This document shows, one piece after another, positions 23,767 through 34,392 of a DNA stretch of 37,918 nucleotides. The stretch lies in the NCBI GenBank assembly GCA_031263035.1, contig JAISGP010000084.1, positions 1 to 37,918 on the forward strand, written 5' to 3'. Numbering within the stretch: position 1 is the stretch's first letter; each line of letters opens with the position of its first letter. Below the pieces are notes generated by a model, which did not search any database, was not told the DNA's origin, and saw nothing but the letters and a program-made list of their open reading frames with translations. The DNA is from Lachnospiraceae bacterium. GTDB taxonomy: Bacteria > Bacillota > Clostridia > Lachnospirales > Lachnospiraceae. The translations under genes were made by a program, and so were the position numbers.

Positions 23767-25230
23767 TTATTTTACCTTTATTCTTGTATTTTTTGGCAGA
23801 TTATAATAATTAATAAATAGTTCTTCATCATATTTTCCTACTGGTTCTGGAACCCATAGAAAATCTGAGTACGGTAATCGCTTCACAACTATTGTATCTG
23901 AATGTTTAGCATCAAATTCTGCTTTTATAACTCTCTTCTTATTAAAAAAATAATTTGATGAATAAATATATAATAATAAAATCCATAAAAAAACACTTAA
24001 AAATGTTGTTAATAAAAATATAAATTTCTTACTGGATATTGGCAACTTCAATTCTGATAAAATTTCAATTCCATACATAATCTGAAAGACATATATAATA
24101 TACATATTTCTAGGACCTACTGGTGATACTAAAAATAATGGAGCTAATATTGTAACTATAGAAAATAAATAAAATAATATTTTGATTTTCTTTTTTCTAT
24201 CTAAAGGAACTACTATAGATAATACCAATATTGAGAAAAAATATAATAATAATACAGCTATTCTCATTTTTATGTTTTGTCCAAATAGCTTATTAAATGT
24301 GTTTATTATACTAACCGAAGTCAAATTGATGCTTATCATTAATGAAAAAACACAAAATATAAAGTCAAAAAACAAACAAAGCAATACTAGTAATTTAGTG
24401 TGCAGTGATTTTAGCATGTTCCGTTTAGAGTAACATACTGCAACAATCAGTAAAAATATAAAAACATTTAAAATAAAATTTCTAAAAAAACCATCAAGTG
24501 AAATGATTTTTATATTTTTTATTACTTGATTAAAAATACCTAAATCTAAAACCGTTTGTCTATATTGATCTTCACCCTTTATAACGCTTCTATATGCCGG
24601 GCTTGAAAACATAAGAACTGCACCTACAATATTTCCAACTAGAACACTAATATCTATATATGAAATGATATTATAATTTAGTTTTATATACAAAACAAAA
24701 AAAGCAGACATTAAAACTAAATATATTGTTATATTTTCCATAAATAGACTACTGATAATTCCAGAAACGAAAAAAATAATTAACTTTGATTTCGACTTAG
24801 ATTTTATTATATCATTATAATTAAAATTAATATAAATAAAATATAATATAAAAATAGTAGGTATTACATAATTACAAAACCCTGATGTCCAAACCACCGC
24901 CTGTCTTACCATGCTTATAGGCATTAGTAAAAATAACAATATAGTTATGCCAAATTCTAATTTATTATTTTGATGCTTAGTATCTTTAGCTGAACTAATA
25001 AAGAAAATAATAAAGATATTTACAAGTGCCATAACAATTGTTTTCAAAAGATTAGAATGTGTTAATATCCTTTGAATAGAATTTCCAGCATATCTTCCGT
25101 TAACCATGAATATTCCGTAAATATCAAAACTATTATCAAAAAAATCATCATGTGTAAACATAAAGAAATAACACAAAAATAAAATAAAGAGAAATGTGAT
25201 TGTATATTTATTTATATATTTTTTCTTCAC
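23767..25230 (-). CDS. Polytopic membrane protein, DUF6056-like, probable GT-C-type transferase
   Basis: A 487-residue protein with about twelve membrane helices. It is a clear paralogue of the protein at 26778-28253: both have an acidic pair in the first outside loop (HDD at 27-29 here), NGRYxGN shortly after, VxPxGPRN late in the protein and a C-terminal LPYxxFxW. An acidic pair in that loop is the hallmark of GT-C glycosyltransferases using lipid-linked sugars, so transfer of a sugar onto a surface polymer is likely but not proven. The start is GTG with AGAGG nine bases upstream. The 212-base gap before it is AT-rich, with no clear promoter. Confidence 0.7.
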   Translation of the reverse strand: MKKKYINKYTITFLFILFLCYFFMFTHDDFFDNSFDIYGIFMVNGRYAGNSIQRILTHSNLLKTIVMALVNIFIIFFISSAKDTKHQNNKLEFGITILLFLLMPISMVRQAVVWTSGFCNYVIPTIFILYFIYINFNYNDIIKSKSKSKLIIFFVSGIISSLFMENITIYLVLMSAFFVLYIKLNYNIISYIDISVLVGNIVGAVLMFSSPAYRSVIKGEDQYRQTVLDLGIFNQVIKNIKIISLDGFFRNFILNVFIFLLIVAVCYSKRNMLKSLHTKLLVLLCLFFDFIFCVFSLMISINLTSVSIINTFNKLFGQNIKMRIAVLLLYFFSILVLSIVVPLDRKKKIKILFYLFSIVTILAPLFLVSPVGPRNMYIIYVFQIMYGIEILSELKLPISSKKFIFLLTTFLSVFLWILLLYIYSSNYFFNKKRVIKAEFDAKHSDTIVVKRLPYSDFLWVPEPVGKYDEELFINYYNLPKNTRIKVK

Positions 25231-25442
25231 AAATTAATACCTCTTTCTATATGTATTGGTCAACTTTATCCCCCCATTTCAAATAGGGCATTAAAAAAAT
25301 TCATTTAAGTTGTAAATATTTTTTTATTCCGCGATTTTTTTGACATTTATCAAAAAAGCTGCTTCATTTTTGTATACATTGTCTTAGTAGAAATGTAATA
25401 CTATATCTTACTGCAAATATCCCTATTAGATTCTTGTCATAA

Positions 25443-26708
25443 CTAAAAATTAAGTTTTTTCAAAACTTGATGAACCTTATATCCATACTTAACAAGTTTT
25501 AATTTTAATATTTTGTTTTGTTCTTTTATTTTGATATCTTTATCATTAATGGTATTTTTATATTCTTTTATTTCTTCTATTTTTTTCTTAATCTCATTAT
25601 CTTTCTCTTTTAAGTCAGTTTGATTTTTTTCATCCTGATGATACCAATATAAATATCGGTTGTTTTCCACGATTTTATCAATAATTAAAATTTGAAATAA
25701 TATCTTTAAATCATTATCAATATATTGAAATACTAACTTATCTTCTTCTGAAAGACTAATATACCTATTTCTTGTAATATTTAATAATCTCTTTATAGAC
25801 TTTTCAAAAACATATATTTCCTCTTCATTCAAAGATACTTCCTTGATACATCGAATCATTCTAAGACCTATTATAAAAGTTGAATATGTGCTAATATAAT
25901 TTCTATTAGTAGTAACAATTGAATTTTCTCGAATTCTATAATTATAATAATATCTATCAATATAAACTACATAATCACTTTTTAAAAATATTTGAAAAGT
26001 AAACAATTCATCTTCATGCAAAATTCCATTTTCAAAATAAATATTTTTTTTAAGAATAAACTCTCTTCTCAAAACATAGGCAACTGAAGGGGCAAAAAAC
26101 TCTTTATTATTATCAAGGGCTATAAAATATTTTCTCCCAGAAGCATATAATCCTGGCTTTGTTATTTCCTTTTTTAAATAGTTTATCAACTCGTTCTTTT
26201 TTTCTTTCAAATCTCCATTTTCATATAGAAGCTTTAAGTTAAAATGGATAACATCGATAAATTCATTTTTATATGAACTTATTATATTATATATGTCTGA
26301 AAGGAAATTTTCTTCTATAAAATCATCACTGTCTAAAAAATAAACATATTCACCATTGGCATAATTAATTCCAACATTTCTTGAAAAAGATAATCCCATA
26401 TTGGGATGGGTATATAAACTTATACGATTATCATTCGTAGCATATTTTTTCGCTATTTCAAAACTTTCATCCGTAGAACCATCATTTATTAATAATATTT
26501 CGTAATTTTTAAAAGTTTGATTCAGAACACTATCTATACACTCTTTAAGATATTTTTCTACATTATATACTGGTATAATAACACTGAAAAATGGGTCAAA
26601 AATATTATTCAATTTAACTACTTCTGAGTTATAATTCGCATTTTCAAAAGATTTCATCTTATCGTTTAAGTTTTTAGCATTAACTTTAACTTGTTCATTT
26701 ATCTTCAT
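25443..26708 (-). CDS. GT2 glycosyltransferase with C-terminal coiled coil
   Basis: A 421-residue cytoplasmic glycosyltransferase. A 38-residue leader precedes the GT-A domain, which has FSVIIPVYNVEKYLKECIDS, NDGS at 75-78 and the metal-binding DSDD at 126-129, followed by a WcaA/EpsE-type core. The last 60 residues are a Lys/Glu/Asn coiled coil (KEKDNEIKKKIEEIKEYKN and on). It adds a sugar in polymer or linkage-unit synthesis; donor and acceptor are not predictable. The ATG has AAAGGA upstream. It lies 69 bases after the DUF6056-type gene and 212 bases before the next one, so a transcript may end here. Confidence 0.87.
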   Translation of the reverse strand: MKINEQVKVNAKNLNDKMKSFENANYNSEVVKLNNIFDPFFSVIIPVYNVEKYLKECIDSVLNQTFKNYEILLINDGSTDESFEIAKKYATNDNRISLYTHPNMGLSFSRNVGINYANGEYVYFLDSDDFIEENFLSDIYNIISSYKNEFIDVIHFNLKLLYENGDLKEKKNELINYLKKEITKPGLYASGRKYFIALDNNKEFFAPSVAYVLRREFILKKNIYFENGILHEDELFTFQIFLKSDYVVYIDRYYYNYRIRENSIVTTNRNYISTYSTFIIGLRMIRCIKEVSLNEEEIYVFEKSIKRLLNITRNRYISLSEEDKLVFQYIDNDLKILFQILIIDKIVENNRYLYWYHQDEKNQTDLKEKDNEIKKKIEEIKEYKNTINDKDIKIKEQNKILKLKLVKYGYKVHQVLKKLNF

Positions 26709-26777
26709 TAATAATTCCTTTATGTATAGTATTTACTAATATTTTATGTTTATAAAAAATCACCCAATAAACCATAG

Positions 26778-28253
26778 CTACTTTTTCACTTTAATATTAA
26801 CATCTTTAGGAATTTTATAAAAAAGTTTAAATCTTGTATTCCATGGCTCTTGTGAAGGATCTCCCGTCCATACAAATCCATCATATGGCAGCTTTTGAAT
26901 GATAACACTTTTATTTCCACATTGTACGTCATGCTTTATATTTTCAACAGTGTTTTTTTGAAAAATCCAAATTTTTGAATAAACATATAATAAAAACAAA
27001 TATGATATGATAATAATAGGTACAGAAAATAAATATATTATTTTTTTTGTGCTTATATTTATTTGTGGTATAACATTCATGCATTTAACTATAATAATAA
27101 TTTGCAATATATATGTCCCTATAAAATTTCTTGGCCCAATAGGCGTAACTATTAACAGCGGAGCAATCATCACTCCTACTGAAATAATCCAAAACAATAT
27201 CCTCAATTTAATATCATTAGTAATTGGCAAAATCAAAATAAACAAAAAAACAAATACTATATATATCATAAGAACAGATATGTTTATATATTTATTATTG
27301 AATATATAACTTCCAAGATTAATAATGCTGGGATCAATTGACTGAAACCTTTTAATTACTGAATAAATTCCAAAAAATATTAAATAAAGATCAAATACAA
27401 TATATACACCCTTTAAAATCTTATTTTTTGAATTAAAAACAAAAAATACTGATAAAATAACCAGAACACAAATCAACATAACATTTACTACTACATTATT
27501 TACAAAACCATAAATTGCAACTGTATTTAGATTATCAACAATTCTTTGAAAAATGGTAGTACTATTCCCTATTGTTCTATAACTATCTTGACCCGATTGT
27601 ATAGCCCTATATGAAGAATTTGAAAACATAACAACTGTTCCAATTATACTTCCAAAAAGAAAGGCTATATTTGTTTTTTTTACTTGGCGAATATTTTTTT
27701 TATCGTAGACAATGATGCCTAAACCTAATATAACGTTATATATTGATATATTTTCTAAAATCAAACAGCCCAATAACCCTATAAATAAACAAGCTACAAT
27801 AATGACAATCGACTCTTTTTTTTCTTTTTTCTCTATTTTTTTTGATATAAATATAAATGTTAAAGTAATAAAAATAGATGTAACATAATTTGAAAATCCA
27901 GAAGACCACACTATAGACTGTCTTAATAAATAAATTGGCATTAAGCCGAAACATAATAAAATTAAAAAAGCTGATAATTTATTATCATTTGCAAACTTAT
28001 ATATGTAGTAAATAATAATTGTTAATAATGTTCCCATTAATAAAGTCTTAAAAATAATACTACGAGACATAACTAAAATAATCAGATTTCCAAAATATCT
28101 ACCATTATAGTTATTAAACAAAGTATTTAACCTTTCAATTCCTATTTTGCTTCCCCAAGCCCAATCATCTCCAGTATAGGGGAAAAAAAAGCATAATATA
28201 GAAATCAATATAAACAGCAAAATCCACTTATAGTTAATTTTTATTTTTTGCAT
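26778..28253 (-). CDS. Polytopic membrane protein, DUF6056-like, probable GT-C-type transferase
   Basis: A 491-residue protein with about twelve helices, paralogous to the one at 23767-25230. The first outside loop has YTGDDWAWGSKIG with Asp29-Asp30, then NYNGRYFGNL; further on SSGFSNYVTS, TPIGPRNF and the tail KLPYDGFVWTGDP. Its start overlaps the end of the beta-helix acyltransferase gene by 13 bases, which implies co-translation. It probably uses a lipid-linked sugar to decorate the polymer. The ribosome site is weak, in line with coupling. Confidence 0.7.
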   Translation of the reverse strand: MQKIKINYKWILLFILISILCFFFPYTGDDWAWGSKIGIERLNTLFNNYNGRYFGNLIILVMSRSIIFKTLLMGTLLTIIIYYIYKFANDNKLSAFLILLCFGLMPIYLLRQSIVWSSGFSNYVTSIFITLTFIFISKKIEKKEKKESIVIIVACLFIGLLGCLILENISIYNVILGLGIIVYDKKNIRQVKKTNIAFLFGSIIGTVVMFSNSSYRAIQSGQDSYRTIGNSTTIFQRIVDNLNTVAIYGFVNNVVVNVMLICVLVILSVFFVFNSKNKILKGVYIVFDLYLIFFGIYSVIKRFQSIDPSIINLGSYIFNNKYINISVLMIYIVFVFLFILILPITNDIKLRILFWIISVGVMIAPLLIVTPIGPRNFIGTYILQIIIIVKCMNVIPQINISTKKIIYLFSVPIIIISYLFLLYVYSKIWIFQKNTVENIKHDVQCGNKSVIIQKLPYDGFVWTGDPSQEPWNTRFKLFYKIPKDVNIKVKK

Positions 28254-29143
28254 ATTATTCTTTTTAATAATAAACCCAATCCTTTGATTTTATTATTCCT
28301 TTCCTTAATTTCATTGCATACTGCAAGTCTATTTTTATCACTTTTCTCATGAAATTCTTTCATAGCTTCAATAAGTCCATAGCAATCTTCATTAGTTTGT
28401 TTTAAGTATTTTTTTAAATCATTATCTATTTTATTCAAATCTTGAAAAGTATAATTTGTTTTATATGTATTTCTTTCAAGCATTTCAATTTTCACTGTAC
28501 CGTTTTTTTCTGTATTATTCTCTTTCCAAGCATGAACAGACTTTCCATCCCAAACTACACCCTTTTTAAATTCTTTTCCTGGGTTACCTCCTATAATAGA
28601 ATTACTATTGCAAACCAATTTACCAACAGTCCCCCCCGCAACAATTGATCCTGAACCTATCTTTGTATCTTTTAAAATCAAACAACCCTGACCTACCCAC
28701 ACATGATCTCCTATAATAACCGATTTGCTATAATTAGTTCTTTTCTTACTTTTTATATCATAAATCAAATGTGGGTCAGCAGTTCTGATAGTACATCCAT
28801 ATGAAAACAAACAATCTTTACCTATAATTATTCCTTGATGTTCTGATAATATCATATTTAATTTTCCATTAAAATATGTTTCTCCACCTAAATATACATA
28901 TTGATTGTTTCTTATCTCAATATTAAAGTTATAATCATGTTTTGATTGTTTCCCTATAAAAATAACATTATTATCACCATAGAAATTAATCGTACAATCA
29001 TGAAATTTATTAGGTTGTTCAATATATATTATATTGTTTTTTCCTTTAACATTTATCTTTAAATCATTATCTGTATAGGCTATTTCGTCACTGTCATTAT
29101 TTGTAATAATTTTTGTATTATTTCCAATATCTATATAATTCAT
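28241..29143 (-). CDS. Left-handed beta-helix (hexapeptide repeat) O-acetyltransferase
   Basis: A 300-residue protein. Residues about 30-195 form a left-handed beta-helix of hexapeptide turns, ending in the acetyltransferase stretch CTIRTADPH, SVIIGDHVWVGQGCLILKD, SIVAGGTVGK and GGNPGKEFKKG. The last 100 residues are helical and specific to this protein. It should transfer an acetyl group from acetyl-CoA to a sugar in the cytoplasm. The start codon shares one base with the stop of the preceding gene (TAATG), so the two are translationally coupled. Confidence 0.87.
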   Translation of the reverse strand: MNYIDIGNNTKIITNNDSDEIAYTDNDLKINVKGKNNIIYIEQPNKFHDCTINFYGDNNVIFIGKQSKHDYNFNIEIRNNQYVYLGGETYFNGKLNMILSEHQGIIIGKDCLFSYGCTIRTADPHLIYDIKSKKRTNYSKSVIIGDHVWVGQGCLILKDTKIGSGSIVAGGTVGKLVCNSNSIIGGNPGKEFKKGVVWDGKSVHAWKENNTEKNGTVKIEMLERNTYKTNYTFQDLNKIDNDLKKYLKQTNEDCYGLIEAMKEFHEKSDKNRLAVCNEIKERNNKIKGLGLLLKRIICKK

Positions 29144-31857
29144 TATAAATATAACCCTTCAATTGCTTCCTTATTCCTCTTACAATTATTTTGATCGTGA
29201 AATTCATAATAATTATTAACTCTATTTTTATATTCATCTCTCATAACGAAATTTCTTTCAACACCAATAGTAATATTTCTAATTAAATCATTTAGGGTTG
29301 TAGAAACAGGCCCGAATCCCATTGATTGATAATCAAAATAATTGTTTTTACCTTTTCCCCAGTTTCCTTCATCATATTGATAATAATAAATAGGTTTGTA
29401 CATATATCCAAAATCAAAAAACACTGAACTAGTATCTGTTATCATAGCACAACTTTTATTTATGATATCAACATATCTGTCTGAGTATTCTGATATTTCA
29501 ACAAACTTGGGATCTATTTCAAAATCATCCACCTGAATTCTTAAATTCGGATGTGGAACAAACAATATTTTTTTATTACTAATTTTTAATAATCTTTTTA
29601 GTTCCTCTGAATTTAAAATAGTATTCCAATTTTGATAATATTCTGTTTCTTTAAAGCCAGAATTTTTTTCTCTAATCCCATTTTTATTTAACTTACCCGC
29701 AAGCTCACTTCTCCAAGTTGGCATCACTGCAATATATTTTAATTCAGAATTAGATGCTAACAATCTATCATACCTAGGAAGCCCAATGAGTTTTACCTCT
29801 TTATCCGAGTATCCATATCCCATTTGAGGATTGACTATGCTATTATATTCTGTTTTTGATGAAGTTACAAACATTTGAAAATTTTGAACATCCCTATGTA
29901 ACCAAGACGATAGATTTTCTTTTATTATACCATGTTGTAGAAATATGAATTTATATTTAAATTTATCATTAATTTTATTATCAAAAATCCAATAAAAAGG
30001 GCTCCATAGATATCTTTCAGCATGGGAGGTTATCATATTATTTGCTTGTAACATTTTAAAAAGATACTTTACAGAGTTCATCTTTACAACATTAAAACCT
30101 TCTTTTTTTAACCTTTTATAATCTTTAGTCTTTTTATTAATTACAAAATAATTAATTTCATTTTTTTCTCTATTTTGCTCATAATATCTATACAATACTT
30201 CAGCATTATCATCCGCTTTATCTACTCTATCAGTAAAAATATTAACTATTTTATCCTTTTTAATTTTATTTATTAATATTGATAATAGCCTAACTAATAT
30301 TATCCTTTTCCAATTTTTACTTCCTTTTAAATATTTATAAAAAGTTAATTCAAGAAACAATTTATGTTTCAATGTGTTATTTTGGATTATAAAACAACGT
30401 TTTTTTAAATTATAATATATAAGCTTATTTCTCATTTCCATATATTGACCGGTTGAGTGAGTATTTAACTTAACAGAATTACCCTCAGATATCAATCTTT
30501 TTTTTACTTCTATGTTCCCAATTTTAGCAATAAAATATATTCTTTTACTTTTATTTATGAAATCCCACGGAATTTCAACTCTCCAGCCATAAGGTTCATG
30601 AATCTTTTTTCCTATAAAATATACACTATTATAAACAAATCTTTGATTATCTAAAGATATTACTTTACCCTCTTCATTTCTTATAAATGCAGAAAAATTA
30701 TCATATGGAAACATTCCTCCACAAAAGCCAAATAACTCTAATTTATTTTCATCATTAAAAATACCTTTTAATACAACTCTTAATTCAGAAAACTTCTGCA
30801 TAACATTATTATTATCATCAATTAGTTGAATATCATTCTCAAGAACATTCATCTGATAATAATTATTATTAACAGGCAATGCGTTTCTATACTTTAAATG
30901 TATTAATGCATGTCTTTGATAAGTGTTAAGCCATTTAGAAGTCTTAAGAATTAACTCATCATCTATATATTGTAATACTTTGTAAATTGAATCTATATAA
31001 TCATCGAATTGCCCTTTATCCTTTAACGGTATCGGTGTTTCCTTCATTTTTATTATCCATGATAAATCATATAAAAACACGTTTTGTATCCATGGATGTA
31101 AACTTCCATATCTAGGGACAAAAAAATTGTTTATAGGATCTAACATTAATTTTTTTACTTTATAATTATACAATTTATGATTTTCTGAAGAATTTTGAAT
31201 AGCAGAAGAATTATCATTTCGACGTCTATAATAATAAATCAAAGAATTTATTACTCCAAATTCTTTGATTTTAACTATAATTTCATTTATGAAATAACTA
31301 TCTTCAGAAATTGGCATTTTAGTCGGAAACGAATTAATATCTAATAAATTAGCTTCAATAAATCCACTTGATAGTGATTGAAAAATCATATTGGGTTCTT
31401 CATCTATACTAATAATCTTTGTTTCATTTAATACATAATTTAAAGGATGTCCTCCATTTTTACCTTCAAAAAAAACTAACTCTCCTTTTATCAATTGAAT
31501 TTTGGGATTGACTTCGTGGAATTTCCATACTTTTTCAAAGGCTTCCTCTTCCCATTTATCATCAGAATCCAAAAAATTTACAAATTTCCCTTCTATATAC
31601 TTTATTCCTTCATTTCTAGCCGAACTTACTCCACCGTTTTCCTTATGTATAACTATAATATTATTTGGATACTTTTTCTGCCATTTGTCAGCTATCATGC
31701 CCGAACTATCTACAGAACCATCATCTACCATAATCAATTGAATATTTTCCTCAAACCCAATGGTTTGATTTACTAAACTTTCAACAGCTTCATCTAAATA
31801 TTTTTCAACATTATAAACTGCCATTACTACTGAAAATTTAAAATCATATTCTTGCAT
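29143..31857 (-). CDS. Bifunctional GT2 glycosyltransferase / CDP-glycerol glycerophosphotransferase (TagF-like)
   Basis: A 904-residue, two-enzyme protein. A GT2 domain (about 5-230) has DDGS at 45-48 and DSDD at 97-100. A beta-sandwich-like linker (about 335-470) follows. The TagF-type glycerophosphotransferase domain (about 535-890) has DNAEVLYRYYEQN, LQHG (642-643 HG), IGLPRYD, VPHPNLR and ITDTSSVFFDFG (808-811 DTSS), the residues that bind CDP-glycerol and act in catalysis. It would extend a teichoic-acid-like polymer with sugar and glycerol phosphate (or ribitol phosphate). Its ATG follows the previous stop directly (TAGATG), with GGAGG ten bases upstream. All key residues look intact. 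Confidence 0.92.
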   Translation of the reverse strand: MQEYDFKFSVVMAVYNVEKYLDEAVESLVNQTIGFEENIQLIMVDDGSVDSSGMIADKWQKKYPNNIIVIHKENGGVSSARNEGIKYIEGKFVNFLDSDDKWEEEAFEKVWKFHEVNPKIQLIKGELVFFEGKNGGHPLNYVLNETKIISIDEEPNMIFQSLSSGFIEANLLDINSFPTKMPISEDSYFINEIIVKIKEFGVINSLIYYYRRRNDNSSAIQNSSENHKLYNYKVKKLMLDPINNFFVPRYGSLHPWIQNVFLYDLSWIIKMKETPIPLKDKGQFDDYIDSIYKVLQYIDDELILKTSKWLNTYQRHALIHLKYRNALPVNNNYYQMNVLENDIQLIDDNNNVMQKFSELRVVLKGIFNDENKLELFGFCGGMFPYDNFSAFIRNEEGKVISLDNQRFVYNSVYFIGKKIHEPYGWRVEIPWDFINKSKRIYFIAKIGNIEVKKRLISEGNSVKLNTHSTGQYMEMRNKLIYYNLKKRCFIIQNNTLKHKLFLELTFYKYLKGSKNWKRIILVRLLSILINKIKKDKIVNIFTDRVDKADDNAEVLYRYYEQNREKNEINYFVINKKTKDYKRLKKEGFNVVKMNSVKYLFKMLQANNMITSHAERYLWSPFYWIFDNKINDKFKYKFIFLQHGIIKENLSSWLHRDVQNFQMFVTSSKTEYNSIVNPQMGYGYSDKEVKLIGLPRYDRLLASNSELKYIAVMPTWRSELAGKLNKNGIREKNSGFKETEYYQNWNTILNSEELKRLLKISNKKILFVPHPNLRIQVDDFEIDPKFVEISEYSDRYVDIINKSCAMITDTSSVFFDFGYMYKPIYYYQYDEGNWGKGKNNYFDYQSMGFGPVSTTLNDLIRNITIGVERNFVMRDEYKNRVNNYYEFHDQNNCKRNKEAIEGLYL

Positions 31858-34347
31858 CTATCGCTTTCCTCCAGTTATTTTCTTTACAAATGTCTTAATT
31901 ATATTTAAGGGTCTAAAGTTTCTTTTACGCTTCTGTTTCATCAAAGTATCATTCGTCTTATCACCAACATATTGATCTACGTTATTATAGTTAGATGTTA
32001 AAAAGCCTTTATCTGTTATCAATCTAGGCGTTCCATTGTAATCCGGATATACACCATATGCTAATATAAAATCACCTTTTTTCAAAGTAACATCTAACTT
32101 TGACTTTCCTCTAAACATCGTTGAACAATAAAATTGTAAATCTTTCTTCGCTACAATTTCCTGCTTGATATTATCGTGGATAAATTTATCGTCCTCAATC
32201 ATATTTATATCACTTGGTAAAGAAGTCGCTAACTTTTCAGATGAAGCATCATCTATTGTAGGTAACTCCTTCAGTGAAACCAATTCCGTATCTTTTTCAG
32301 AAACGACATTGCAATCATTATACATTGGTTTCTTTGTTTTCTTTTCTTTAGCTTCTCCTATAAATAAAAGATTTGGATTAAATAATCCTCGAACTACCTC
32401 TATCTCATCATCGGAATATGGTGAATAATCGTTACTATTTCTAGAAGAAGAAATAATCAACTTAGAGCTAAAGAATAATTGTTTATATTTCTCCGAATTA
32501 ATTAACATCATTTGACTTTTATATTTCTCGTAATCAATGCTATTAACATCAGTTAAATCTTTCAAAATATAATATCTATTTAAACCATCACTTTTTTCGT
32601 TATCCAACTCAAATTGTTGAAAAGCGCTATTGCTTTCTTTAGCATCGCAATATAAAACCACATTATCTTCAAGTTCATCAAGACTAATCAAATCACGAAC
32701 GGATGTAAAATTTAATTTATTTTTTAAAGCAACTGTTCGTTCGTAATTATATAATGGAATATTAGGTGTATCATTAACGAAGAAAGTAAAATTCTTACAA
32801 TCAAATTGTATATCAAGCCCATTTTTAATTGAATGAAACACTCCTATTTTATCTGGAAAAAGTCTACATCCTCTTATATCTATTACACTAGTATAAAAAT
32901 CTTTTTCAAATGCTCTTACTCCAAACTGTATAGTGGATTTTTTTATATTTTGCAAATCAATATCTATATAATATTCATAAAAAGTATTTGTTTTTATACT
33001 TTGAAGATAATATCCTAAATCACTTTCATATATGTTTTCTATATATGTACGTACTCCATCTACTTCATAAAATGGTTTTGCTTCATAAAGTTCTGAAAAG
33101 AAAAACATCATAATAGCCTTTATTTTTAATTGCTTTCCTTTTAGATCCAATTGAGTTATCATTTGTTTAAAGTTTTTTTCAATAGCAATAATCTCATTAT
33201 TTTGAATATATTCAATTGTATTACTTTCTTGATTATAATTTTCACTTTTAAAATCAACTCTTGGAGCAACTTCTCCTCTGATTTTAATTAAATTATTCAA
33301 ATGAAATCTATTCATCTGTTTATTTGGCTCAATATTTGTAACTAATAAACTAGGCTCTATATATTGAATAACATCTTTTATCTTTTCTTCCCAATCTTTA
33401 TAATCATCATCAGATAAATGAAGTGGAAAAAAGGCTTCCAACTTAAATCTCCATCCAAATTCATCTAAAATTACTGATTGAACGTATTTAGAAATAACTT
33501 CATCTTTCCTATTAGAAGCAATCATTATTTCTGCCCATTTCAGAATCTCCTTATATGACTTCTGAGGATCTCTATAAACAGCTGAAGGACTATCTTTCTT
33601 CCTTACATAGTTATAAGAAATGACACCATCATACCATCCTATTGCATCTTTTCTCTCCACATAATTAGTCATAAATAATGAATCTTCCCCCATAGGAAGT
33701 TCTTCATTAAAATATATTCTGTCCTCTTCAGGTAAATTTCTTATAACTACATTAACTGTCTTCTGTGCTAACCAATAATATTCTTTTGTATTATATATTC
33801 CAATTCCTTTATCGTAATATTTTGTTTTTCTATTATCTCTTTTAGTATAATACTTAGTTTCTTTAGTTTGTGGATTAACAATGCCTTTGTAGTCATTTAT
33901 CCCTTTTTCTAGTATTTCACTAACCTCATCTTCTTCATACTCACCAATGTATATTAAAGGATATGTAAGAATGTCTGCTTTATCTTCTAAAGAATCAAAA
34001 AAATCTACTACTCCTTTAAAATCCGACTTACCAAAATAGTCATCAGAATCCATAAATATAATGTATTGGCCTTTTGCTTCTTTTAACCCAAGATTTCTTG
34101 CTTTAGATACACCATAATGTCCTGTTTCAATAATTTTAATATCAGTTCTACTATCTTTCTGCCATAGCCTAACTATTTCTTCAGACTTATCTGTAGATCC
34201 ACTATTAATAACAAGAACTTCCATATTAAGTTTTTCATGTTCCTTTGAACCATATATGGAATTCAAAGTTCTAGAAATTGTTTCTTCTGCATTATACATT
34301 GGAATTATAATGCTCAACTTATATTTTTTTTTCGTAGCGTCAAACAT
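31858..34347 (-). CDS. GT2 glycosyltransferase with degenerate TagF-like region and SH3-like tail
   Basis: An 829-residue protein. The GT2 domain (about 10-250) keeps DSDD at 100-103 but has NSGS at 48-51 where relatives have (D/N)DGS. A beta-sandwich-like region (about 380-540) resembles the linker of the next protein. Residues 562-665 look like only the first half of a TagF domain (LYCDAKESNSAF, LFFSSKLIISS); the catalytic half (HG, HPN, DTSS) is missing. A low-complexity stretch leads to an SH3-like end (KKGDFILAYGVYPDYNGTPR), then a basic tail. The start is the ATG at 34347, with AGGA upstream; a GTG at 34386 lacks a site. Whether the GT2 is active is uncertain. Confidence 0.8.
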   Translation of the reverse strand: MFDATKKKYKLSIIIPMYNAEETISRTLNSIYGSKEHEKLNMEVLVINSGSTDKSEEIVRLWQKDSRTDIKIIETGHYGVSKARNLGLKEAKGQYIIFMDSDDYFGKSDFKGVVDFFDSLEDKADILTYPLIYIGEYEEDEVSEILEKGINDYKGIVNPQTKETKYYTKRDNRKTKYYDKGIGIYNTKEYYWLAQKTVNVVIRNLPEEDRIYFNEELPMGEDSLFMTNYVERKDAIGWYDGVISYNYVRKKDSPSAVYRDPQKSYKEILKWAEIMIASNRKDEVISKYVQSVILDEFGWRFKLEAFFPLHLSDDDYKDWEEKIKDVIQYIEPSLLVTNIEPNKQMNRFHLNNLIKIRGEVAPRVDFKSENYNQESNTIEYIQNNEIIAIEKNFKQMITQLDLKGKQLKIKAIMMFFFSELYEAKPFYEVDGVRTYIENIYESDLGYYLQSIKTNTFYEYYIDIDLQNIKKSTIQFGVRAFEKDFYTSVIDIRGCRLFPDKIGVFHSIKNGLDIQFDCKNFTFFVNDTPNIPLYNYERTVALKNKLNFTSVRDLISLDELEDNVVLYCDAKESNSAFQQFELDNEKSDGLNRYYILKDLTDVNSIDYEKYKSQMMLINSEKYKQLFFSSKLIISSSRNSNDYSPYSDDEIEVVRGLFNPNLLFIGEAKEKKTKKPMYNDCNVVSEKDTELVSLKELPTIDDASSEKLATSLPSDINMIEDDKFIHDNIKQEIVAKKDLQFYCSTMFRGKSKLDVTLKKGDFILAYGVYPDYNGTPRLITDKGFLTSNYNNVDQYVGDKTNDTLMKQKRKRNFRPLNIIKTFVKKITGGKR

Positions 34348-34392
34348 AAACTTTTTTCCTTGTTTTTTTTTGCTAATAATTAACACTAAATA

